This document shows positions 8,282 through 14,675 of a stretch of DNA of 64,000 bases, piece after piece. The notes under the pieces are model-generated. The model was not told where the DNA came from. It searched no databases and worked only from the letters and a program-made list of their open reading frames with translations. The stretch's first letter is position 1, and each line of letters opens with the position of its first letter. The stretch is from contig CAUJNA010003242.1 of the NCBI GenBank assembly GCA_963377175.1, positions 657,614 to 721,613 on the forward strand, read 5' to 3'. Both the position numbers and the translations under genes were made by a program. The stretch comes from Effrenium voratum (taxonomy: Eukaryota; Sar; Dinophyceae; Suessiales; Symbiodiniaceae).

Positions 8282-9283
8282 ATGACAACAACCCAAAGTC
8301 TAGAATTAATAAATCCATATGCAAAATTTGGATTGAAACGACGACCTACTTATGAAGAAATCGCTAACCTAATAGGCGAGAACGAACAATTAACAGGAAA
8401 ACTGCCTAACCGAGATGCTACATTCTTCAAAGCAAGTCCTCAAGGAAGTTTTTTTGATGGAAGCGACCACTTAGAATTATTGAAAGACCAACAGATGAGA
8501 ATATTAGACAGGCAGATGAGAGAGATAATGATGAAACAGGAAGCGCGCAGAAACGGGCACACTTATGCAGTGCATAGGATGAATGCTGACACACCATTAA
8601 CCAGAAACGCAGAAGCAATAGAAGATGAATATGATTTTTCAACACCACAACAAACGGCAAGGCAACACGAAGGGATGGTAGATACAAGACTGCAAGAACT
8701 AGCAACAGCAACAAAAGAAAGAGTGAATGAAGTGAGTCAAGCAATGGCATCAAATTTAAGAGATATGGGCGGAACAATTTTTCAAAGAATGCTAGGCAAT
8801 AGACAATCGACACCATCAGCACCAACACAAGCACCGCCAACAAGAGCAGACGATATTCAATCAATGGCATTAGAAGATGTTGAATTACCACAGGAAGCAG
8901 TAGATGACAGTTTTTATGGATCAGCGCCACCAATTCAACAAGCATCAGGAGCATCATCACAGCAACCGCCGCCATTACCGAGAATGCCATTATTCAAAAC
9001 AACAATAGATAATACTATTAGTCCCGCTTACTGGAAAGACAACCTTAATTTAACAGTAAATGATATTAAATTTCAATTTTATTTAAGAGGAATTCAAGTG
9101 CCAGAAGAAAGCGAAATACAGGAAGAATTGAAACACAAAGGCAGAGGCAAGGCGAGAACATACAAAGAATATTTAGTAGATATGATTTTAGATACTATTG
9201 ATAATGGCGGGTGGATAGTAAATTTAGGCAAAAGTAGAATAGAAGAACTCAAGGCAAGTTTTAAAGGTAAAGGAAAGAAATAA
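8282..9283 (+). CDS. 333-residue virion-like protein, unknown function
   Basis: Not assigned. The N-terminal third is conserved-looking (KRRPTYEEIANLI, then NRDATFF and GSFFDGSD) and leads into a helical stretch with repeated Met, Gln and Arg (about residues 65-95). The middle (about 150-240) is Ala/Pro/Gln/Ser-rich and probably disordered. The C-terminal 90 residues look folded (AYWKDNLNLTVNDIKFQFYLRG) and end in a Lys-rich FKGKGKK tail. The mix of helical, disordered and folded parts and its position in the capsid block suggest a structural or core protein. No catalytic motif, signal or membrane segment is seen. Confidence 0.6.
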   Translation: MTTTQSLELINPYAKFGLKRRPTYEEIANLIGENEQLTGKLPNRDATFFKASPQGSFFDGSDHLELLKDQQMRILDRQMREIMMKQEARRNGHTYAVHRMNADTPLTRNAEAIEDEYDFSTPQQTARQHEGMVDTRLQELATATKERVNEVSQAMASNLRDMGGTIFQRMLGNRQSTPSAPTQAPPTRADDIQSMALEDVELPQEAVDDSFYGSAPPIQQASGASSQQPPPLPRMPLFKTTIDNTISPAYWKDNLNLTVNDIKFQFYLRGIQVPEESEIQEELKHKGRGKARTYKEYLVDMILDTIDNGGWIVNLGKSRIEELKASFKGKGKK

Positions 9284-9299
9284 TATATAAATAATTATA

Positions 9300-10106
9300 A
9301 TGATAATATTAACTAAAAACATACTGAAAAGAAAGAAGCAAAAGTTCAATGATAAATATGATCACGACAGTTTTTCAATACATAACCTAACAAAACCAAA
9401 CACACCAACAACAATACAACCACCGAAAATGATGAAAAAGGGCATACCGAGAGAATTTATTGACATTGCAACCAATACAGATACAATCGCCACAGAAACC
9501 AGAGAGACTCAAGAAAAGTTATTCAATGATGCAAATCAACCATTAAATATGACATTTGAAGCGTTTAAGGTAAAGGAAAACCAGGACAATATGTTTAAAA
9601 TAATGCTTAAAAACTTTTGGCACAACACACACAAGAGAAATGAACCAACAAGAACACAAGCAACACAAACACTGAAAAACCAACGCGACACAATGGTGTC
9701 AGCCTTTACTAAAATGCTCGACAACAACAAACCGCCAGAACCACCGCCAAAGAAACCACCAGATGAGGATGACAGCGATGAAGAAGAAAAGAAGTTCAAA
9801 CTGACAAAAATGATAGAAATAATGCTACACAACGGCGCTACAGTAGCAGATATCATATTAAACTTATCGCACAGCGCAATTGCAACAACTATAAATATCG
9901 CAGATTTAGTCAATCAAATAACAGCAGGAAATGCACAAGCTAGCAGTAGTTCTTCTAATGAAATTATTAGTGTTCATAGTTCTCCCCCTGTTACTGTCCA
10001 TAGTTCTTCATCTGAAAGTCCAACAGAAATACCAGCACCAACTGAAGACGAAGAAGAAGAAGAAGAAAACCAACATTTCAATTTTGAAAAATTAAAATCT
10101 AAATAA
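9300..10106 (+). CDS. Basic-to-acidic low-complexity protein, unknown function
   Basis: A 268-residue protein. It opens with a basic KNILKRKKQK segment and a Thr/Pro-rich stretch, then a helical part with NFWHNTHKRNEPTR. A Pro/Lys to Asp/Glu transition follows (PPKKPPDEDDSDEEEKK, about residues 143-163), then a hydrophobic helix region (VADIILNLSHSAIATTINIADLV) that could be amphipathic or membrane-associated. It ends in Ser-rich and Glu-rich tails (DEEEEEE). It has no recognised domain. Position and composition suggest a virion or core protein. It lies 16 bases past the preceding gene. Confidence 0.55.
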   Translation: MIILTKNILKRKKQKFNDKYDHDSFSIHNLTKPNTPTTIQPPKMMKKGIPREFIDIATNTDTIATETRETQEKLFNDANQPLNMTFEAFKVKENQDNMFKIMLKNFWHNTHKRNEPTRTQATQTLKNQRDTMVSAFTKMLDNNKPPEPPPKKPPDEDDSDEEEKKFKLTKMIEIMLHNGATVADIILNLSHSAIATTINIADLVNQITAGNAQASSSSSNEIISVHSSPPVTVHSSSSESPTEIPAPTEDEEEEEENQHFNFEKLKSK

Positions 10107-10117
10107 TATTATATATA

Positions 10118-10327
10118 ATGGGTATTGGTCAAAGTAAAGATAATGAAAATAATAGTTTGGAAGACATTAAGAATTTAAGTATAGATGAAAAAACACGAGC
10201 AGACACTTTAATTATTAAATCTCTTCAAGAATGTGTGGCACGAATTGAGAAACTGGAGAAAGAAAAATCTGACAAATTAATATATAAACTTCCTGCTTTA
10301 CAATTTTGCAATGCTTCGTTAATTTAA
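10118..10327 (+). CDS. Small protein with N-myristoylation signal
   Basis: A 69-residue protein starting MGIGQSKD. Gly2 with Ser6 fits the eukaryotic N-myristoylation consensus (MGXXXS/T). The rest is a helix rich in Lys and Glu (VARIEKLEKEKSDK) and a short tail. A lipid anchor would place it at a host membrane, perhaps during assembly, entry or exit. This is inferred from the motif alone. It is the last gene of the plus-strand block and has a putative late-type box overlapping the end of the gene before it. Confidence 0.5.
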   Translation: MGIGQSKDNENNSLEDIKNLSIDEKTRADTLIIKSLQECVARIEKLEKEKSDKLIYKLPALQFCNASLI

Positions 10328-10362
10328 ATTAATAATATTAACATATAATAATATTATTAATT
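10327..10362. terminator. Bidirectional AT hairpin between convergent genes
   Basis: Perfect 14-bp inverted repeat (10327-10340 with 10349-10362), 8-base loop. Each arm overlaps the stop codon of a converging gene, as expected for a shared transcription-end element. Confidence 0.6.
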
Positions 10363-10590
10363 GCTATCATAATCTGTCATTTTATCCTCTGGTATTGTTG
10401 TTGAAGTAGTACTACTTATATCATCTATTAAATCTTCTTCATCAACAAAATTATTTTGAAATCTTAATAATTCCTCGTCTGTTGGTCGTCTTTTTAACAC
10501 TTTATAAAGTTTATGTATCCAAGAATTAGTATGAAAATTATAATTACCTCTACGATAAAATCCACCACATCTACATAGTTTCATTGACAT
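10357..10590 (-). CDS. Small zinc-finger protein, unknown function
   Basis: A 77-residue protein with an N-terminal finger: CRCGG, then H and H with C-X-C-X11-H-X5-H spacing (Cys6, Cys8, His20, His26). The pattern C.CG..Y....N...H..S..H also appears in the finger of the GIY-YIG nuclease. The C-terminal half is acidic and Ser/Thr-rich. It is the downstream partner of the packaging ATPase, 30 bases past that gene's stop. It could bind DNA or a partner during packaging; the role is not established. Confidence 0.6.
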   Translation of the reverse strand: MSMKLCRCGGFYRRGNYNFHTNSWIHKLYKVLKRRPTDEELLRFQNNFVDEEDLIDDISSTTSTTIPEDKMTDYDSN

Positions 10591-10620
10591 ATTATTATAT
10601 TATATTAAATTAGAATATCT

Positions 10621-11385
10621 TTATTCATCATTCGTAATTTGAAACGCCTGTTCAAATCTGATATGAAACATTTTGTTAATGTCTTTAGCATTCATATTCA
10701 CGTAGAAGAAACTATAAGGTGCGTCATTAACGGCTTGATGATACATATCTAATAATTGCTGTTTATCAACAATGGCGCTATTTTCTTCAATAAAACTCAT
10801 TAACTCACTTGCATTTTTCAACCTAAAAATATATAATGAACTGGCATTTAAACGAATGATAGGCGCTAAAACATTATATTTTTGTGTTGAACAAATTACA
10901 CTTACTGCATCGTGCCTGCCTCTTGTAAATAATCCATGTAATAATTTACTATATCTAACAAATTTAGGATCGTCTGCGTGGTCATCTATAACGATTAATA
11001 TTGAATGCAGTTTCTTTATCTTTTTAGATTTCATATAATTAATTATTTTCTTCTGTCTTTCAATTACATTTTCTAAATCACTTGGATTATAATTATCAAA
11101 ATATATTTGTTCTTTTTCATCATCTACGTGCAATTCATCCCTGATGTATTTTTTAACTTCTGTAAAAGTTGGGTCATTATGAACGCTGGGTGAAAATATA
11201 AATATTCTTGCAAATGAATTTCTATAAACATTTAAAATAAGATTCTGAACTAAAACTGTTTTGCCTCCCGTCGAACTCGCAACTATAATACTTCTAAATG
11301 GTAATTTTGGCACGTGCTCATATTTGGATTGTTTGAATTCATATTCAGTTATGTTTATTGGTTTTATTATTGGGACATCTGTCAT
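10621..11385 (-). CDS. DNA-packaging ATPase (A32/FtsK-HerA type)
   Basis: A 254-residue P-loop ATPase. Walker A is ASSTGGKT (residues 36-43). Walker B is the hydrophobic strand ILIVIDD (129-135) ending in two Asp. A strand with STQ (166-168) lies where HerA/FtsK-type motors have their polar sensor. Length and motif spacing fit the A32-like packaging ATPases of PLVs, virophages and giant viruses, which pump DNA into the preformed capsid. With the major capsid and penton-like genes it forms the core morphogenesis set. The first Walker A position is Ala rather than the usual Gly, a minor departure. Start chosen at MTDVPII, which opens the conserved N-terminus. Confidence 0.85.
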   Translation of the reverse strand: MTDVPIIKPINITEYEFKQSKYEHVPKLPFRSIIVASSTGGKTVLVQNLILNVYRNSFARIFIFSPSVHNDPTFTEVKKYIRDELHVDDEKEQIYFDNYNPSDLENVIERQKKIINYMKSKKIKKLHSILIVIDDHADDPKFVRYSKLLHGLFTRGRHDAVSVICSTQKYNVLAPIIRLNASSLYIFRLKNASELMSFIEENSAIVDKQQLLDMYHQAVNDAPYSFFYVNMNAKDINKMFHIRFEQAFQITNDE

Positions 11386-11446
11386 AGTTGATATTAAAGA
11401 AATATAGAAAATTATATTTAAAAATTAACTTGTAATTAATATTAAA

Positions 11447-11625
11447 TGGACGCGAGGAACGAGCCTCGCGTGCTAACGCGACCATCATTATGTTATGAGT
11501 GGCGGTGAATAACATAATGGAACAGGTTTTCCATTGCTTCAATCAATAAGCATTGAAGATAATTAGTTTTGTGTCTTGCTCGCGTGTGCAATGAAAACCC
11601 AAGTGCTGTGCCCCACCAATATTCT
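11447..11625. ncRNA. Candidate structured RNA or cis element: run of hairpins
   Basis: A block clearly richer in G and C than the flanking viral DNA, with no credible ORF, between the ATPase start (11385) and a small gene (11678). Perfect arms: 11451-11457 with 11464-11470; alternative 11466-11470 with 11477-11481; 11486-11496 with 11509-11519 (11 bp, 12-base loop); alternative 11516-11522 with 11529-11535; and 11537-11543 with 11552-11558. Overlapping alternatives would allow two mutually exclusive folds. No tRNA, hammerhead or other family signature was recognised. It could be a viral non-coding RNA, a control switch, an origin or a packaging signal. Strand unknown. Confidence 0.5.
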
Positions 11626-11677
11626 ATTATGCATGAAATAATAAGATTAATTAGAATAATTTATCTTATTATTTAAT

Positions 11678-11824
11678 ATGGATAGAAGTTATTCAGATTA
11701 TATTGATATAATAGATGAAGTAGAGAATATAGAACAAGTAATAATAACTGACAATAAAATTAAAAAAATGCTGTTATTATACATTAGAATTAATAAAATT
11801 AGGAATACAATATATCAAAAATAA
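11678..11824 (+). CDS. Small acidic-to-basic protein, unknown function
   Basis: ATG at 11678 opens a 48-codon frame. It starts MDRSYSDYIDIIDEVEN and ends with a basic, hydrophobic helix (KKMLLLYIRINKIRNT). It lies between the hairpin block and the gene at 11845, with 20 bases to that ATG. It has the AT-rich codon use of the element. No family recognised; a short helical regulator or remnant is possible. Confidence 0.4.
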   Translation: MDRSYSDYIDIIDEVENIEQVIITDNKIKKMLLLYIRINKIRNTIYQK

Positions 11825-11844
11825 AAATGTAAATATTAATATAA

Positions 11845-12210
11845 ATGGGAAAAAAGAAAAACAAAAAGAATAAAACGGATACTACAGTTTCTTCAACAGA
11901 TGAAGACAAAGAAGAAATTGTTAAAGAAACAGCACTAACCGAGTTTGAGTGTCCTATGTGTAAAAAGATGTTAGAAATGAAAAATGAAATAGAAATACAA
12001 AAGAAAGGAAATTGTAAATGTTCGTGTATTCCGACAAATTTCAAATTGAGTAAAAACGATAAGAAAATGAATATTGATAAAACCAAAGACAGTATAAATC
12101 TGGAAACGGATGTTCATAATATAACTTTTAAATGGGGGAGGCATGCGTCGCCATCCGATAATGGTGATAACGAAGCACAGGAAACTATTAAACAAATGAT
12201 GAAAATTTAG
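11845..12210 (+). CDS. Small Cys-containing basic protein, unknown function
   Basis: A 121-residue protein with a Lys/Asn-rich start (MGKKKNKKNK), an acidic linker, and ECPMCKKM followed about 18 residues later by CKCSC. The cysteine arrangement could bind one zinc. The C-terminal third is Asp/Asn/Lys-rich. No known domain. Clean frame in a run of small plus-strand genes at the right end of the element. Confidence 0.55.
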   Translation: MGKKKNKKNKTDTTVSSTDEDKEEIVKETALTEFECPMCKKMLEMKNEIEIQKKGNCKCSCIPTNFKLSKNDKKMNIDKTKDSINLETDVHNITFKWGRHASPSDNGDNEAQETIKQMMKI

Positions 12211-12220
12211 TACTTAAAGA
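12211..12220 (+). promoter_or_regulatory. Possible variant of the TATTTAAAGA box
   Basis: TACTTAAAGA (one change from the box) right after the stop at 12210, 77 bases before the next ATG. Spacing is wider than at the other sites, so this is weaker. Confidence 0.2.
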
Positions 12221-12297
12221 GTAGATTTTACATTAAATCAATTTTATAAATAAATAAATATTTAAATAAATAATTATATAAATAAATATATATAGAA

Positions 12298-12636
12298 ATG
12301 TCTGAAGTTGAAAGTGATGTTATTGTTGAACTATCAAAGAAGATAATGACGGTTAGTAAAAATGTTAAACTGTTGTACGAGATGATAAAAACTATTGACC
12401 AGAAACTTGATGCAAAGGCATACGAACCAAAAAACAACAATGAAGAGAAGGAAAAGATTGATAAGATCTTTGAAAAGAAGGGGATAGGCAGACCCAGCGG
12501 TGATTATGACACGAAGCGTAAAAAATATTGTGATATGTTAAATAAGGGACAAATCAAAAGTCCAAAGGAACAAACATTAGAATACTATAAGATTATTAAG
12601 GGCGATGATGGTAAATATGTAATTGTTGAAAATTAA
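12298..12636 (+). CDS. Small coiled-coil protein with GRPSGDYDTKR segment
   Basis: A 112-residue protein. The N-terminal half is a probable coiled coil (about residues 10-45). The C-terminal half has IGRPSGDYDTKRKKY and IKSPKEQTLEYYKI. I have a weak recollection of similar RPxGDYxxKRxxY and PKExTLEYY strings in virophage or PLV proteins of unknown role; a profile search would test that. No catalytic motif. It precedes the last gene of the element. Confidence 0.55.
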   Translation: MSEVESDVIVELSKKIMTVSKNVKLLYEMIKTIDQKLDAKAYEPKNNNEEKEKIDKIFEKKGIGRPSGDYDTKRKKYCDMLNKGQIKSPKEQTLEYYKIIKGDDGKYVIVEN

Positions 12637-12659
12637 AATATAAACAATTCTTGTAACAA

Positions 12660-12677
12660 AGTATTTAAAGAAATACT
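12660..12677. terminator. Short hairpin overlapping a TATTTAAAGA box
   Basis: AGTATTT (12660-12666) pairs with AAATACT (12671-12677) around AAAG. The stem includes the TATTTAAAGA box at 12662-12671, so the element could end one transcript or start the next. Confidence 0.35.
12662..12671 (+). promoter_or_regulatory. TATTTAAAGA promoter-like box
   Basis: TATTTAAAGA 29 bases before the ATG of the last viral gene; third exact copy of the box with similar spacing. Confidence 0.45.
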
Positions 12678-12700
12678 AATTATATATATTAATAGAAATA

Positions 12701-13327
12701 ATGCTATTCAATTATAACAACTGTAAAAACTGTAAAATCAATAAAAGGGATACATTCACTTTAAGACAGAAAATACCAATTGAAATTTGTTATATTATTA
12801 GTAATTATTACCCACATTGCGCCAAGTGTTCTAATATGATATCACAGGAAGAACAGTTTATTCATAGAATAAAAGCACTATATGGAGATGGTTTAAGCAA
12901 AATAGAATATCAATTACGCTGGTTTTCAAAGCACAACAACAAACCTCTCACATATGATTTTATATTGGATGATGACAGGGTATTGAAGAAAGAAATTGAC
13001 AAATTATTTGACGCGGTTGATGTGAAAAAAAGCTTTACAGATAAACAGTGCCGATTAGCCATAAAATCATTTGCTAAAAAGAACTTGCTCCTCATTCATT
13101 GTGTGCTTGAAAATTTTTACAACAAACAAAATGCAAGACGAGTTCCAGATTATTGTATTGAATATTTAATGACACCATACAAATTTAGAAATAACTATTA
13201 TCATCCAATAAACATACTTATGATATTTTTGAAAGGATACATTTTTGCTTTGCTTGGAGATGATATTATTTATATTGATGAAGATGATGTGAATAATTAT
13301 GTTTATGAGATATTTCATTTTGAATGA
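12701..13327 (+). CDS. Cysteine-pair protein with F-box-like start, unknown function
   Basis: A 208-residue protein. Cys8/Cys11 (NCKNCK) and Cys40/Cys43 (HCAKC) could form one zinc site. Between them is IPIEICYIISNYYP, which resembles the short F-box-like leader seen in some large-virus proteins. The rest is helical with a hydrophobic stretch (NILMIFLKGYIFALLGDDIIYI, about 168-189) that might be a membrane helix or a buried core. An acidic tail ends in YEIFHFE. Last gene of the element, just before the AT minisatellite. If the F-box reading is right it could engage host ubiquitin machinery, but this is speculative. Confidence 0.55.
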   Translation: MLFNYNNCKNCKINKRDTFTLRQKIPIEICYIISNYYPHCAKCSNMISQEEQFIHRIKALYGDGLSKIEYQLRWFSKHNNKPLTYDFILDDDRVLKKEIDKLFDAVDVKKSFTDKQCRLAIKSFAKKNLLLIHCVLENFYNKQNARRVPDYCIEYLMTPYKFRNNYYHPINILMIFLKGYIFALLGDDIIYIDEDDVNNYVYEIFHFE

Positions 13328-13330
13328 ACC

Positions 13331-13801
13331 AGACCTTGCCCATAATATGTCTACAAAATTTGTGATAAAATTTATTGTAAAATAATTTATCATAATTTTT
13401 GGAATAATATTTTTGAAAAAAATGTAAAATTATATTTTGTAAAATTATATTATTATTATTTTGTAAAATTTATTTTTTAAAATTTATTTTTTTAAAATTT
13501 ATTATTTTTTTAAAAATTTATTTTTTTATTTTTTAAAATTTATTTTTTAAAATTTATTTTTTAAAATTTGTTTTTTTAAAATTTATTATTTGTTTTTTAA
13601 AAAATTTATTTTTTATTTTTTAAAATTTATTTTTTTTTAAAAAAAAAAATATTTTAAAATATGGATGAACTTACTAGGAAATTACCTGCTTTAAAATGTT
13701 GATTTTTGAAAATGTGCTTTTTGAGGTGCTGTTTTAAAATGTTGCTAAAAGTGTGGGGAGGACCCTAGGTTTTTTTTATAGAAAAAAGATGGGCAAGGTC
13801 T
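13331..13801. repeat. AT-rich minisatellite flanked by a 13-bp inverted repeat
   Basis: AGACCTTGCCCAT at 13331-13343 is matched as its exact reverse complement at 13789-13801. Between them lie about 450 bases of very AT-rich DNA, much of it diverged copies of a 14-16 base unit of the type AAAATTTATTTTTT (about 13,435-13,650). The left arm begins four bases past the last viral stop; host-like composition starts near the right arm. It could be the element's terminal region, a small inserted element or a junction formed on integration. Confidence 0.5.
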
Positions 13802-14490
13802 AGTCTAACTCCAATTCGTTTAAGGGGGGGGCCTTTCCTAATCACTCTCCAAGATTAAGTAAGAAGGGCATCAAGGTCAATTCTCTGCAAAACCAATGCT
13901 GTCTGAAATGGTGTGAAGCTTTGACCCGCTCACTTCATCAGAAATATCAGTATAAGCGGTGTCCATGGCAATCAACCAAAAGGAAAAGCAATCCAACTAA
14001 CTACAAGCCATTTTTGTTACACTATCATTACGCCAATTAGTTTTTCTTTCTCAGCTATGTTCGTTGTTGAAAGGCCTTTCCTCAGCTTCATCAAAATTAG
14101 CTGGATGAGCCAGGCAAACTATCTAAACATGCGGCGCGCATCTCGGATTTCCGAGATCCTGGCATTGTTAGAAGGAAACCAAAGGGATACTGTTTAAGCA
14201 AGGACCTGTTTAAACAGGGAGTGGAGCAACCTTGCGATGCTCCCTGCAGAAAGCACAACGGTGCCATGCGTCACACCAGCTTTCTGATGTTTGCATCACG
14301 CAGTCATACGTGGTTGGTTGAACCGTCTGGGTGTTCTCAATTTTGGACCTTGGTTTGCGCCCTAAGCAGTTTGGCATGATGGCAGCGCCAAAGATGCCAC
14401 ATAGGAAGATGCCAGGATCGGGTGGGTTCTTTGAACAAGGAAGTCAATGTGATGTTGGATGTTGAAGGCCATCTGGATACCCACATCAAG
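13802..14490. other. Host-like spacer between viral junction and first visible kinase exon
   Basis: About 690 bases of mixed composition. I searched both strands for the missing kinase exons (glycine loop, VAIK lysine, HRD, DFG, APE) and saw none. A short palindrome (TCTCGGATTTCCGAGA, around 14,140) is the only local structure. It is probably intron sequence. Confidence 0.4.
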
Positions 14491-14615
14491 AGACTTGGAT
14501 TCTTTCCAGACGCTTTCCGCAGACGCAAGACACTTAATTAAGCCTGGTAGTCTTAAACCAGCTCCCGAGGCCCCTTCAACGGAGATCCATGGAGGTAGTT
14601 CCAGCAATATGGGGT

Positions 14616-14675
<60 letters not shown>

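Noticed and set aside
11345..11542. Minus-strand ORF over the hairpin block
   Set aside because: It has no domain, overlaps the ATPase start region and spans strong hairpins; more likely non-coding.
11447..11625. tRNA, hammerhead or twister ribozyme
   Set aside because: No cloverleaf or B-box and no conserved ribozyme core could be found by eye.
1..13327. Viral DNA polymerase, helicase or integrase
   Set aside because: Searched for in all frames of the viral part; none present, so not reported.
13331..13801. Calling the 13-bp inverted repeat the viral terminal inverted repeat
   Set aside because: Both arms lie on the same side of the element; the opposite end is outside the window, so this cannot be claimed.
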